64,000 nt of DNA from Capsicum annuum (GCF_002878395.1 NW_025855744.1:1344994-1408993); one strand, 5' to 3'. Numbered from the stretch's first letter, positions 24,201 through 36,500 are shown. The notes: generated from the sequence alone by a model not told the origin. Made by a program: numbers and translations.

Positions 24201-25329
24201 TGTGAAAACAATGTTATGCGACTGATTGAATCTAAGGAAAATGACTCGAGGATTACACTAGGGTTTAAAATAAAAATTTATGATTTTGAATAGGTTTGTC
24301 ATATAGGCCTTAGTTCTCGCAATCGTACTCTACTAAGTCATGATTGTAACACCTGAAAGGCCTGTCAAATAGGCTTCAGGTCTTGTAATTTTTTCTGGCA
24401 AGTTGCGATCGCGATACCTGAGGCTTCATGTCCTCGGGTATTCAACATCACAAAATTTCAATTTCTCCACCAATTTATGTCCATCAAAGATATATAGCAC
24501 TAAAAACATGAAACACACTTCAATATCACTCAACCATTCCCTCTAATTCGTAGGAAATTATCAACAAGTTTATTTAGGTATTTTACCAAACACTTGGTGT
24601 GAACCTAAATTTCACACTCATTTTGGACAATTTTGGGTACTTAAGACTTTCCCAATATTGTGCACACCAACAACAACACCAATACCAAAACAACATAAAT
24701 TTAAAAACTCAGTAAGCACAGAAATCACTAATTCAAGCCATGGCCCTAAGAATGCTTCTAAGGGTTAAATTCAAGTATTAAAAAGGAGATTTGAAGGACA
24801 TACCTGATGCTCAGATGCAAATAAGGATGATCAACACTTAAGAACCATTTAACAATGATAAAAATTGATGGATTTTGAGTTTTTTTAAAAGGGGAGTATG
24901 GGGGAACCATTTTAGAGATGGTTTTTCTTTTATAATTGTTGGATTCGTGATCATGATCATCCATGGCAATCTCAATCAGCTGGGGGTTGCAATCGTGAAA
25001 AGACTTTGCAATCGTGATATATTAGGCTATCTTGGGCGGACCCGAGACCAGGTTTAATTTTCTTATTTTTCAGCTATGGCATCTCCAAACTCAATTCTAA
25101 TCCACTTTTTCACTCTTCACCTATTCAAATTGCCTTTAAGTACCCAGATTTCATGGATTAATCAAGTACAAAAACTACTCTAACAATCAATACTCAAAGA
25201 TTGCATGCGAAGTTCATGGCAATGATAGGTTGCCTCCTATCTAGCGCTTGATTTAACATCCCGACAAGGTGATGCAATTTGGATATTTGACCTAAGGTGA
25301 TGCAAGGTCTACTTCCATAGCATTGGTCA
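24201..25329 (-). other. Athila-A spacer where RT, RNase H and integrase are missing
   Basis: Autonomous Athila elements carry about 3 kb of pol between protease and the env-like ORF. Here only about 1.1 kb of non-coding sequence is present. It includes a GCGATCGC palindrome near 24400 like the one in the LTR, and the phrase GGTTGCCTCCTATCTAGCGC near 25226. I recognise no enzyme motif. Confidence 0.55.
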
Positions 25330-26051
25330 CTTTCTCATCCACTACATTAATCACCGACACCACTTGCAACTACATTAGTTATTTATTAGTCTTGCACACA
25401 CCAAAGGAGACCTCATTATTGTGTACTTGGAACCTTATCTCTCTATATTCCATATCAACTAGGGCTCTTCTGGTGGATAAGAATGTCCTACCAAGAAGGA
25501 TTGATATTTTATGATAAATTTCACAATCGAGGATGACAAAATCAGCCAGAAGGATAAACTAGTTAACCTTTACCAACACATAATACAACACGTATACTGT
25601 CTTCTTAATTGATCAATTGGTCATCAAAATCCTTATGGTGGTGAGCATAGGATTACCCAATCCCAACTTCTGAAATACAAATAGGGCATCAGGTTAATGT
25701 TTTCTCTTAGATCATACAATAGTTTGTCAAATCTATACCCCCTGATAGTGCACGGAATGGTGAATGTACCTGGGTCTTTTTTCTTCTCTGCCATTGTGTT
25801 TGATGTTGTAGAGCTGCATTTATTAGTCACCTTAATAGTTTCACAATCCACAAGTCTCTTCTTTGAGATTAAGTTCTTTATGAGTTTATTATACCCCGGT
25901 ATCTCTTCTAGAGCTTCTAACAATGAAATGTTTATCGCTAAGTTGCTAAACTTTTCAAGGAACTTCTTGAACTTTTCTTTGTCATGTTTCTTCTTAAGAC
26001 TTTGTGGGAAGGGAGGAGGAATTTTGATTGGTAATAATGGAGAAATTTGAG

Positions 26052-26089
<38 letters not shown>

Positions 26090-26157
26090 TTCACTTTTGG
26101 CGCATCACCATTGATCACTTTAGGATTTTTTTCATTGTTACCCTTCTCTTCAACCAT
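25330..26157 (-). pseudogene. Athila-A protease and gag-protease linker
   Basis: A 174-codon open stretch (25633-26157) reads PPFPQSLKKKHDKEKFKKFL, then LEALEEIPGYNKLIKNL, then TIPCTIRGYRFDKLLYDL and INLMPY. This matches Athila protease, with the active-site DLGAS-like motif changed to DLREN. The following 300 bases continue it after stops (VILDCEIYHKISILLGRTFL). An AT microsatellite lies in frame. The protease would cut the gag-pol precursor, but the active-site change makes activity unlikely. Confidence 0.8.
26056..26087. repeat. (AT)16 microsatellite inside Athila-A coding sequence
   Basis: 32 bases of uninterrupted AT, in frame, giving alternating Ile and Tyr between two regions that resemble Athila polyprotein. 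Confidence 0.95.
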
Positions 26158-27785
26158 CGTCGGCTTTTAAATAACCTCTTCATTGGATTTTGGATCTTCA
26201 TCACTTGGCTTTCCTAGCTACTTTATTTTTGCACTCGCTTGTTCATCTTATGACTTTTCATCGGTATTCTCATCGACCTCAACCATATCTTGACAAATGG
26301 CTCAGCCACTTCTAGTGACTATCTCCATAACATAAGTATCATTCTTGGGATTTACCCCTGTATCACTAGGCAAACCTTCTTTTGTCCTAGCATTGAGTTT
26401 AGTCGAGACTTGGCCTGCTTGTATTTCTAATTGGTTAATAGAGACCAAATGAAAGGTCACCATTTATCTTAGTTGATAGAAATCACTTCTGATCTTCCTT
26501 ACTATTTTATCAGTCCCTTCTACACGCATTAGAATTCAGGCCAAGACATCTTCACTCTTGAATTTTTATGGATCAATGGAGCTCGACTCCTTGTCCTTAG
26601 GCCTATCATGAGGGATAATATATTAGTCATAGTCTCTTTCCTTATCTCCCCTCCTGGTCTCTATTATATTCTCTATCCCTCTAATCTCTATCCCGATCCC
26701 AATCCTTCCAACCCTTATTTCCACCTTGCCTTTGATATATAGTGTGGAAATCCCTAATTGATTTAACAAGAACCCAATCTCCTCATTAAGATTTTATGTT
26801 TCCTTATCATCATAATCTATAGTACTCTTAGAAGCAATATTGACTATTTTAGAAGGGGCTTCCATCACATGTTTGGTAAGAAGGACAAGTTGGGTCATTA
26901 CCTTGGCCATATTTTCATTCCTTTCCTCATCCTTTTTTTTTCTCTTTGATAAAAATGATGTCGCGTAAGACCCCACAATCACCTCGGTGTCCCTCTTATG
27001 CCTTCCTCTATTTTTTTATCACTTTCTCTAGCAAGGTTGCTGAAACACCATAATATAGCTTGCAAAGAGAACCCTCGGCTACATTATCAACCACTATTTT
27101 GTTCAATTGATCCAATACCCTATAGAAAATTTGGAGAAGCATTTTCTCTGACACCTCATGATTTGGGCATTTCATCAATTTATTATTGAATCTTTGCCAA
27201 ACTTCATACAAGGGTTCACCACTAAGTTGGAAAAAATTTGTGATCTCATCTCTTAGTTGCAACATCTGAGAAGAAAAAAAGTACATATCCAAGAATGCAT
27301 CGGTAAGCTCAACCTAAAAAGTGATAGACCCCACTGGTAAATACCGCAACCATAGAACCGCTTCTCTCGATAATGAGAATGGAAAAGTCACAATCAGATT
27401 GACTCTTGAGAAATGTGGGCAATATCAAATGGACCGCACACATCAATGATATTTTTCAAGTGTAGATTGGCATCTTAATGTCTTGTCCTCCAAATAACCC
27501 CTTCATTTGGAGTAAATAGAGCATCACACTGGCAACATGAAATACTCCATTCTCTTTTATCGGTTGAATGTGGATGGCACTAGCACGTCCTGCATCCCAA
27601 AGATGATTTATATCCTTAAGAAGTCCACCAAAAAACCCATCATTATGCCTATGTTGGCTAATGGTGTCATGGATGCTATTATAATCAGCTAACACACAAA
27701 AAAAAACAACAAATAATGTAAGCAAAATTACTACAACTAACCCAAGATCACTAACAACATCACACAAGTGAAAACTATGTTTCAC
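26158..27785 (-). pseudogene. Athila-A gag (decayed)
   Basis: Begins near the PBS. An open part (27456-27785) ends with NGVFHVASVMLYLLQMKGLFGG, an Athila gag signature. A second (27008-27292) reads LRDEITNFFQLSGEPLYEVW, then LMKCPNH and LQIFYRVLDQLNK, the retrotransposon gag domain. A third (26794-26982) carries NMAKVMTQLVLLTKHVMEAP. Frameshifts separate the parts. The start codon is uncertain because the predicted N terminus is hydrophobic and not gag-like. Confidence 0.8.
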
Positions 27786-27803
27786 TCCCCTGCAACAACT
27801 CCA
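27786..27803 (-). promoter_or_regulatory. Athila-A primer-binding site
   Basis: The minus strand reads TGGAGTTGTTGCAGGGGA, four changes from the Athila-type PBS TGGCGCCGTTGCCGGGGA. Three of the four are C-to-T or G-to-A or C-to-A type decay. It lies 4 bases from the LTR. Confidence 0.8.
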
Positions 27804-27807
27804 TTTT

Positions 27808-29218
27808 TTCTAACACTTAAACTTACATTCAAGTTTAGATGTAAGGTAGACATTATTAATATAATTACCCAACTAGAGTCGGGGTTCAGTACATAAAGTT
27901 TGCAAACTTAGATCAAAGATTATGTGTGTTGGAATTTAAAAAGATGTTAACCCATAATGTAACATTCTATAACAAGTAAAATTAAATTGAGGGATTTATT
28001 TGAACAATATAAAACACAACTAAAATCAAACACTATTGTGAGAATTATAGATTAAAAAGTGTTACTGAATTGAAATAAACCTTGGAGTTATGTTATCCTA
28101 GGTGGGAAGTATGCATAGGTTATCAACAATTAGTCCAAGTTTAGTTAAGGGTTTTGGGTAGGCTAGATTTAGGGTCCTGGAGTTAATCTTTCAATAAAAC
28201 ACCAAATCTCACTCATGGGTTATTTCAAACACCTCACAAGTGTATCAAATATACCAATCCACTACCTCAATTAACACCTTTATTTCTAAGGTGGTGCTAT
28301 TAAATGAGCTACCTCAAACAACACCCTTATTTCAAAGATGATGCGTTTTAGTGAGCTAACTCAAGTTATTATTCACGAGTACTCCTCGCCTATATCCCTC
28401 TTTGAAGACGGATATGGGATCCAAGATAATTGGGGTGTTCACTCCTAATTCTCAATTTAAACATAAGCAAAAGCAAAACTCATCACAATTAACTAATTAA
28501 TTAGACTAACAATCAATACCCACACATTATTCACTACCTAATAAAACATAAACCCAAAAGATAAGTTTAGCTACTTATAAAATTAAAGGAAAGAAATATA
28601 CCCAAATTTGGATTCAACTCATCCATCATAATTAAAGCAAGTATAAACCAAAACATCAATTTCAATCAAAAGCCAAAAGCTCTCTTGGGAAAACACCAAC
28701 AATTATTTTCACTCAACAATATGTATTTCTCTCTCAAAAATTAGAAAATTGGATACTAAAATTATGAAGGGTTGAGCCTTTTTTATTTTGGGACTGAGCG
28801 ATGTGAAATTACAAGCCATTCCATAAAATCTACCTAACCAATCGTAATCATCTTTTTTAATTGTGGTCACAACTTAACAATTGCATTCTAATGTCATAGT
28901 CACAACTCAACAATCATGGGGCATTGACTCACAATGTAATTACTTCCATCTGCTTATATATATTTAGATCATGACTCTAAGAGTGTGATCACAGTATCTG
29001 AGGGTTGTATCTTAGGATATGATTTCATCCTTTATCCCTTTTTTATCCCTTTCTTTTTTTTCCAGCTTTGCCTTTACTTTTTTTTTCAAATTTACCTATA
29101 AAGTCACAAATACTATAAATTAGCACATTTTACATATTACTAGTCTCATATATTCAATTAAATCACTATAGTGTCTAAGAAATGAGATGCAAATGAGTGA
29201 CAAAATTTTCACTTGTCA
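27808..29218 (-). repeat. Athila-A 5' LTR (right)
   Basis: Pairs with 19731-21082. The right end TCACTTGTCA abuts GCCAT. It is longer by about 60 bases, and the CpG-rich palindrome of the left copy reads CAATCGTAATCATC here (28839-28852). Confidence 0.85.
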
Positions 29219-29223
29219 GCCAT
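29219..29223 (+). repeat. Target-site duplication of Athila-A, right copy
   Basis: GCCAT, identical to the left copy at 19726-19730. Confidence 0.9.
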
Positions 29224-30120
29224 GCCCTTCATACCCTCAATAGTGTTGCAGGGAGTTGTTAGTCGCGAGCTGATGGGGATTATTTCTGAAATGTATGCTA
29301 GGATTCTTATTTTAAGGGTTTTGAAGTCTTATCTTGCTTATATTCAGAATGTTAGTCTGGAGAGTCCATTGTTTTACTCTATCTCTATAGTCCATAAGTT
29401 TCCTAATATTTTTCCTACCAGTCTACCTAGTATACCTTCTACTCATGAGATTAAGTTTGTTATTGATCTTGATCCCAACACCCAACCTATTTCTAGGGAA
29501 CCTTACCATATGACTCGTATTGATCATAAAAAGCTAAATTCTCAGCTTCAAGGTCTTCTTGATAAGGGTTTCATTAGATCGAGTGTGTATCCTTGGGGAT
29601 CTCTTGTGTTGCTTTTAAATAAGAAGGATGGCTCCATGCATATGTGTATTAATTATAGGCTTCTTAATAAGGCAAAGGTGAAGAACAATTATCATATGCC
29701 TTGCATTGATGATTTATTCAACCAGCTTCAGCATGTAGCGGTGTTTTCTAAGACTTATTTGTGATCTGGTTACCATCAATTGAGGATTCAGGCCGAGGAT
29801 ATCCTAAAGGCATCCTTGAGGACCTCTTATCGTCATTATGAGTTCTTGGTGATGGCCTTTAGATTGACTAATACCCCAGTTGCATTTATGGATTTGATGA
29901 ATCGAGTATTCAGGCCTTATTTGGATTCCTTTATGATTATGTTCATCGATGACATACTTATGTATTATAGGAGTAGAGGGGAGAATACACATCATTTGAG
30001 GATTATGCCCTAAATTTTAAGAGATCATGTGTTTTTTCCAAATTCTCAAAGTGTGAGTTTTGTCTTCAGTCAGTGATATTCTTTGGGCAAGTGGTGTCTA
30101 AGGATGGGATTATGGTAGAC
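29224..30120 (+). pseudogene. G2 reverse transcriptase
   Basis: Continues from the protease across Athila-A. Two open parts, 29213-29764 and 29780-30013, read FPNIFPTSLPSIPSTHEI, LLDKGFIRSSVYPWGS, KKDGSMHMCINYRLLNK, then [20 protein letters not shown] and FIDDILMY. The catalytic Asp pair of YxDD is kept (FIDD). One stop between the parts (TGA after KTYL) and shifts after 30013 break it. This is the best preserved catalytic block of G2. It would copy the element RNA into DNA inside the particle. Confidence 0.88.
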
Positions 30121-30329
30121 TCGATGAAGATTAAGGCTATTTGTGATTAGGCCAGGACAATATCTCCTACTCAGGTTTTTAGCTTTATTATCTTGGCTAG
30201 TTATTATAGATAATTCATCAAGGGTTTAGCTACTCTTTCAGTACCTATGACCAAATTAACTCAAAATGAGGTTCCTTAGTATGATTCGAGCTTTGGAAAG
30301 ATCAAGGAGTTTCCTTCTTCAGCTCTAAT

Positions 30330-30640
30330 TATTGCTCTTTCTGTTGAGGGTAAGGCATTCACTGTGTATTGTGATACTTCTAGTTTTGGTTTGGGTTGTG
30401 TTTTAATGCACCAGGGTTATGTCATCCATATTCTTTGAGGAAGCTTAAGGTGCATGAGCACAACTACCCCACTCATGATTTGGAGTTATCGGCGGTAGTT
30501 TTTGTACTTAAGATTTGGATGCATTATCCTTATGGTGTTTATTATGAGATTTTTAGTGATCATCATATTCATCATCTTATGACCCATAGAAAGTTTAATG
30601 CTAGGTAGCGTAGATGGATAAAGTTGCTTACAAACTATGA
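30330..30640 (+). pseudogene. G2 RNase H
   Basis: Reads [18 protein letters not shown], then after a shift [20 protein letters not shown] and [16 protein letters not shown]. These are the conserved blocks of Ty3 RNase H with the catalytic Asp, Glu and Asp positions (YCD, DLE, SDH) still visible. A frameshift near 30400 and later TAG codons inactivate it. Confidence 0.82.
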
Positions 30641-31616
30641 TTTCTCTATCTTGTACCATCCGAACAAGGCAAATATAGTAGCGGAGGCCTAGAGTAGGAA
30701 GGAAGTGAGTATGGTTAGCTCGTCTTGTATTTTAGTTTCTCAGAGGCCGTTGGCACAGGATATTTAGTCCTTAGCCAACATGATAGTGCAACTTGATATT
30801 TCAGACCTTAGGATTAATATTAATAGTGTTGAGGTGAGGTCATCGCTATTTGAGCAGATTTAGGATTACCAGTTTTAGGATAAGAGACTTTGCAGGTTGA
30901 GTGGTGATTCCAAGAGTGACACTCATGATTCTAAATAAATTTTGAGGTTTAATAGCCGCATTTATGTTCCTAGGGTTGATGACTTGATTCATTTGATTTT
31001 GCACGACGCTCATAGTTCCAGATATTCTATTTATCCAGCTACAACTAAGATGTATAGATATTTGAGATAGAATTATTAGTGGAGCAGTATAAAGAGAGAT
31101 ATAGTGGACTTTGTAGCTTGTTGAGAATGTTGTCAGTAGGTGAAGGTCGAGCATCAATAACCGAGTGGTTTGATTCAAAAATTACATATTCCTTAATAGA
31201 AACAGGAGCAGATTACCATGGATTTTGTCAGTGGTTTGCCTCATACTTTTTGTGGTTTACATGGTATTTAGGTAATTGTGGATTGGTTTACCAAGTCAGC
31301 ATATTTCTTTCCTATTCAGATGTCCTTCTGTGTCAAGAGGTTAGCCCATATATATGTAGGTGAGATGGTCCATTTGCATGGTGTATTGGTATTCATCATT
31401 TTAGAGTAAGGTTTCATGTTTATTTATACCTTTCGAAGAGCTTTACAGGAGGAGTTGGGTACTTAGGTGGATCTTCGTACAACCTTCAATCCTCAGATGG
31501 ATGGCTAGTCGGAGCAGACTATTTAGGTTGTCGAGGATATGCTTTAACCCTGTGCTATGGATTTTAGAGGTCAGTGGGAGTATTACTTAGCCTTAGCAGA
31601 GTTTGCGTATAATAAC
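30641..31616 (+). pseudogene. G2 integrase, first part
   Basis: Reads SILYHPNKAN and the RNase H-integrase linker, then DDLIHLILHDAHSSRYSIYPATTKMYRYL (zinc-binding region, given here as landmarks), DFVAC, VIVDWFTKSAYF with the first catalytic Asp, FNPQMDG and EFAYNN. The second catalytic Asp position (usually ISDRG) reads ILE*G. TAG stops stand at several expected Gln codons. It is cut at 31616 by the copia element and resumes at 38106. Confidence 0.82.
31612..31616 (+). repeat. Target-site duplication of the copia element, left copy
   Basis: ATAAC, identical to 38101-38105. Removing the copia element plus one copy restores the YNNSYY reading of the G2 integrase. Confidence 0.88.
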
Positions 31617-32350
31617 TATTGGAACCCTTGGGGTTGCACTACGTGGTGAGGGACCAAGTCCTTCAAATTTAGTCACAGTCAATCAAATAATAAAGTGCAA
31701 GAAAAGTAATGGCATTGCAGGAAAGAAACAACACACAAAATTTAATATGGAAACCCCCTTCCTCAAGGAAGGGAAAAAACATGACTTGCCCTCGCAACCA
31801 CCTAAAAATCTACTATAATCAAACTCTTAATTACAACTTTCACTGAACCTAAATCTAGGTTCGTTTCTACTACAAACTCATCTGGACAACTCTGCCAAGG
31901 AACCTCTACACTTATAAGCTCTAATCAGTATCAAACTTAGGCAACTATACCTAGGCACTCTCTACTCAAAGATAAAAATTTATTAATCTTATAAAATGAG
32001 TAATTTATTTACAAATTAGAACTCACGCAAGAACAATATCTATTTAAGAGAACATAAACAGCTAAGAACTTTAGCAGTGTTGAAATGGGATTTTTGCTGC
32101 CTCTCTTCACTCTTTGTGTTTTCAATAAACCATTTGATAAAGAAGCCATTTTTTTCTTTTATAGTTGGTTTATGAATAGGGCTGAAATTTCATTAGACCA
32201 AGTGTCCTATTAAGTACAAGCAAGACTTGTAAGTTTGTTACACAAGAGGACAAAACTATGCAGACACGCGTACCAGCTGTACTATACCATGCACATCCAG
32301 GGACCTGGACCCTTGAAGTTAGATGCTCATCATCAAAACTTCATATAGCA
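31617..32350 (-). repeat. Copia 3' LTR (left)
   Basis: Starts TATTGGAACCCTTGGGGTT, counterpart of TGTCGGAACCCTTGGGGTT at 37394, and ends TATAGCA. The two copies are closely alike by eye, so this insertion is probably younger than its G2 host. Confidence 0.9.
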
Positions 32351-32364
32351 ATTTTCCCCCTTTT
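32351..32364 (-). promoter_or_regulatory. Copia polypurine tract
   Basis: The minus strand reads AAAAGGGGGAAAAT, preceded by CATCATC, directly before the LTR. The same CATCATCAAAA wording precedes the other copia LTR at 63069. Confidence 0.85.
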
Positions 32365-34020
32365 GATGATGAAAAACCAACCACACAGCTTTGATCACAT
32401 CCATCCTATTTAATCAGTGTGATTACTACTCTAAAGATGAATGTTTCCCCTATCATCATGCTTTCACTATTATGCAACACAGGGACCTAATACCTTGTTG
32501 TCATTTGTAGCAAAAACTCTGAGCACATTTTCTTTCCCCTATCATTGTGCAGCATTATTCATTCATTTGCTTCCCCTGCCACTATGCACCATAATTCATC
32601 TAGTGTATTTGCATACTTCTCCTTGTCAATTTGACACAAATAAACACACTTTTTTCTTAGCTCATTACATGGTACTTGGTCCCTGCACATCACACTTGTT
32701 CCCGAGCACATGAAATCAGTATTCCCCTTTTTAGCATCATTGTTAAGTGAAAATAGTAAACCAAAAGTAATAGCATGCACAAGTTAGTTAACTCATGCCC
32801 ACTAGGGCAAACTAACATGAGGAAAATTTTTAGGACAGAAACAAATAAAGAGCATCATATTCAACAGATTATGTATCATTGTAGTGCAAGAATTACATTT
32901 CATGTCCCATACAAAAAGCAAAAAAAGTTGGAGAAGATGGTGGAGTATTTGGAGAAGGTTTGTAGAAATAAGGTTATTTTAGGATACTGTAATAATTTAG
33001 CCTCAGAAGCATCATAGGTTAGAATTATACCCTTCACCTTGAGTTCGTCATTTTCTCACTCCCAAGTTCTGCATTTTCTAATTTTACACCAGCACTCACC
33101 AAATTTCCATATTTTCTTGCATTTGCCTTTTTGTTTTTCTTATTTTAAAAGCCCTACTAGGTTCATCATCATACATTCTCTTTTTCTTAGGATTAGGTTC
33201 CTTAGAAATTTGGTGCCTTTTAATAGGGTTTTCACAATTCAATTAGGAGGATTTTGTTTTCAAGATATTATTTTGTTTCTTGGACCATCCAAATTTCCTT
33301 TCACACTATTAAATAAAGTATTTTCAAAGATAAATTTTCATTGGAAGGGTAAGTGAATAAAGGATTTCTCTTTGGATAATTAGGATAGTTGAGTTGGGCA
33401 GGGTCCATGGAATTAATCCTAAGATGAATTTGATTTCAATTTTGCCTAAGACAGGTTTTGTAGAATGGAGAGAGAGGATATGTCCATTTCTAATAGAACA
33501 AGAAGAAAAACATGTATATTCATAATACTAACCTGAGAGATGGGACCAGGTCCCTCTCTTTCTTTGAGTGATTTCTCAAATTTGTATGTACTTTATTTGT
33601 TTTTTTTCAAACCTATCCCATGGGTGTATACCTACAAATGTATGATACTAAGTTAGACTAACAACTACTTACTTTACCAATAATACCTATCTCCTGATCG
33701 TAGACAATTTTGTGGAGAACTACTAATTCACATGGAAGGTTTGGTTATTTTGATTAGGGTTAACTTCAGCCTGTTATTCACAAATTATTCCTTGTGAAGT
33801 GCCGTAGTAAAGATATCTTCTATCTAATCCTCAGTATTGAAGAACTTCATGTAGATTGCCCCTTTCCCAACATTGCCTCTTAGGATGTGATGACTCACGT
33901 TAATGTGCTTAGTCTTTTTGTGCTACACTAGATTATTGGCCAAGTTTAGTGCACTTGTGTTGTCAAACATTAATGGTATAGTGTCTGAGACAATACAAAA
34001 ATATTTCAATTGTTTCTTGA
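32365..34020 (-). other. Copia 3' non-coding region
   Basis: About 1.65 kb between the RNase H end and the PPT. No protein resemblance was found on either strand. In the copia material at the right end of the window this position holds a transposon-protein-like ORF, which I do not recognise here. Confidence 0.5.
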
Positions 34021-34021
34021 T

Positions 34022-34330
34022 CTATAGCAGTTGTGCATAACAAGAAGCAACATTAATATATTCGGCCTCAGTCGTACATAGAGCAACTATTTTTTGCTTC
34101 TTAGATCCCCAAGAGATTAAGGATGAGCCAAGAAAATGTGCCATTCCTAAAGTAATTTTTCTATCTACCAAATATCCAACATAGTTAGCATCAGCATAGT
34201 CCATCAAGTCAAAACTATCTCCTAAAGGATAGTATAAGACCAGGTCACATGTCCCCTTCAGATACCTAAGAATTCTTTTTACAACTTTCAAATGGGACTC
34301 TTTTGGTCATGCTTGAAATCTAGCACACAT
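34022..34330 (-). pseudogene. Copia RNase H
   Basis: An open stretch of 89 codons reads KRILRYLKGTCDLVLYY, DYADANYVGYLVDRK and TEAEYINVASC. These are the standard RNase H end of Ty1/copia with ADAN and the TEAEY box. It lacks the usual final residues after CYAQLL and is separated from RT by shifts. Confidence 0.88.
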
Positions 34331-35310
34331 TCCTACATTGAAAATAATTTTAGGCCTACTTGAAGTGAGGTATAGCAAGGGTCCAATAATCCATCTATAC
34401 ATTGTCTCATTTAATGAAGGACCTAAATCATCATTGTCCAATTTTTAGCTGATTCCAACTGGATATCAATTGGCTTGGCATCTCCCATATTGTACTTCTT
34501 CAGTAGCTCCTTGATGTAATTATCTTAAAAAGTCATTGTCCCTTGAGAAGCTTCCTTGATCTATAGGCCTAGGAAGAAGCTCAATTCCCCCATCATACTC
34601 ATCTCAAATTCCTCCCCATTAGCTTTGAAAACTCTTTACGTAGGGATTCATAAGTTGCTCTAAAGATTATTTCATCAACATATACCTGGAAAATCAATAC
34701 GTTGCTACCTCTGGTCTTTAACAATGGAGTATTATCTATTTTCTCTCTTTTGAAGCCATTTTCCAAGAGAAACTTTGAGAGTCTCTCATACCAGGCCCTT
34801 GGTGCTTGCTTCAAACCATAAAGAGCTTTATCCAATTTAAGTACATGATGAGGAAAATCTACATCTTCGAAACCTAGAGGTTGTTTGACATAGACTTCTT
34901 TCTTCAGGTTTCCATTAAGGAAGGCACTTTTGACATCCATTTAAAATGGTTTGAATCCCGTATATGTAGCAAATGCCAAATGAATTCTAATTTCCTCTAT
35001 TCTTGCTACAGGGAAGAAGGTATCATCATAGTCAATCTATTCTTCCTGGTTATAACCTTGAACAACCATCCTTGCCTTATTTCTATTGATAGTTCTATTT
35101 TCATCTTGCTTATTTCTATACACCCATTTGGTCCCAGTAATTATTCTATCAATAGGCCTGGGGACCAGATGCCAGACTTTGTTACTTTCAAATTGATGAA
35201 GTTCTTCATGCATTGGATTAATCTAATCAGCATCTTTCAGGGCCTCTTTTATATTCTTAGACTTAATTTGGGATAAAAAGGCTGAAAATTCCATAGCATT
35301 CTTGGCTTGA
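34331..35310 (-). pseudogene. Copia reverse transcriptase
   Basis: The open part 34599-34940 reads [38 protein letters not shown] and VYVDEIIF. The catalytic YVDD is YVDE, so the second Asp is lost to Glu. Upstream sequence to about 35310 gives further RT wording in broken frames, and downstream is shifted. Inactive as read. Confidence 0.88.
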
Positions 35311-35579
35311 GCTCATATTTGGACTTCTGTTTGCAAGGGTGTAGTCATATTCTCAAGGGGATGAGAGGACTTGTGTCTCTAATTTTACCTTCTACGATTG
35401 ATACCACTAGAAGCAGGTCCCTGTTAATTTTGACTGGATTTCTCTAGTTTTTCTTCTAATAGGACTGGGATCTATGCCTGAATTTCTGAATCACCATCAG
35501 TTTCATCATTCTCAACTGAGATTATTTATCCTGTGATTATCATCTTCAGTAGTATCATCTCTTTAAACAGGAAAGCATT
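35311..35579 (-). other. Copia integrase-RT linker
   Basis: Low-complexity, acidic and serine-rich linker sequence in broken frames. No motif. Confidence 0.4.
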
Positions 35580-36500
35580 TTCAACTTAAGAATCTTTACC
35601 ATCACTTGGGTTCATTTGATTTATAGAATCATAAAAGATCGCATGAATACTTTCTTTAACATATAGAGTTCTTTAATTGAAGACTCTATAATCCTTTTTT
35701 GTTGAGGAGTAGCCAACAAACACTGGTTTATCACTCTTGGAATCAAATTTTCCCAATTCCCTCTTCCCATTGTTTAGCATAAAATATTTGCATCCAAATG
35801 GTCTAAAATAGTCTATCTTAGGCTTTCTATTGAATACCAGCTCATATGGAGACTTATTTAGAAGTGATCTAATAACACATCTGTTAGTCACAAAATAAGT
35901 TGTATTTATTGCTTCATCCCAGAACTCTTTGGAATTCCACTATCAATTAACATAGTCCTAGCAATCTTTATCTGTGTGCTATTTTTCCTTTCAACAACTC
36001 TATTTTATTGTGGAGTTCTGGGTGCAAAATAGTTGTGACTTATTCCATGCTCATCACAGAATTCATCCACTTGAAAATTTCAAATTCAGTACCATAATGA
36101 GACCTAAATTCAGCAATTTTGCAATTTTGTTTCACTTGGATTTTCTTGGAAAAAGCCACAAGAACACCATATGTTTCATCCTTGGTTCTTATAAATATTT
36201 TCCAGGTGAACCTGGAGTAGTCATCTACAATAACCAGCACATATTTTTCCTCTTCTACTTTGGACTTTAATAGGTCCACATAAATCCATGTGTAGTATTT
36301 CAAGAGGTCTGGAAGTACTTACTTATTTCTTCAATTTGAAGAAAGATCTGGTTTGTTTATTAAACAAAAGTATCACAGACTTTGTTGTCTAGAAACTTAA
36401 TCTTTCGCAAGCTATGAACTAGTTCCTTCGAGATTAACTTGTTTAGCAAAGAGGAACTTACATGTTCCAGTCTTGTGTGCCATAAGTCATCATCTTCACT
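35580..36500 (-). pseudogene. Copia integrase
   Basis: The open part 36040-36303 reads DLLKSKVEEEKYVLVIVDDYSRFTW (landmark VDDYSRFTW, first catalytic Asp) and FRSHYGTEFE with Asp replaced by His at the usual FRSDxGxEF. Part 35673-35891 reads LLNKSPYELVFNRKPKIDYFRPFGC, the conserved C-terminal catalytic-core end. A shift near 35930 and stops break it. It would insert the cDNA into the chromosome, and the Asp-to-His change removes a catalytic residue. Confidence 0.85.

Larger units (their letters stand above)
19731..29218 (-). mobile_element. Athila-A: deleted Athila-lineage Ty3/gypsy element
   Basis: A 9.5 kb insert with 1.35 to 1.41 kb LTRs, an Athila-type PBS inside the right LTR and a PPT inside the left LTR, so it reads on the minus strand. 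It carries gag and protease (25330-27785) and a decayed env-like ORF (about 22900-24200), but no RT, RNase H or integrase. A perfect 5-base target duplication flanks it. It is therefore a non-autonomous derivative, produced either before transposition (moved in trans) or by later deletion. Confidence 0.87.

Noticed and set aside
32441..33356. Plus-strand ORFs of 80 to 105 codons in the copia 3' region
   Set aside because: Overlapping, compositionally biased frames without domain resemblance. I could not support them as genes.
34881..35276. 131-codon plus-strand ORF
   Set aside because: It is antisense to the copia RT and is fully explained as its shadow.
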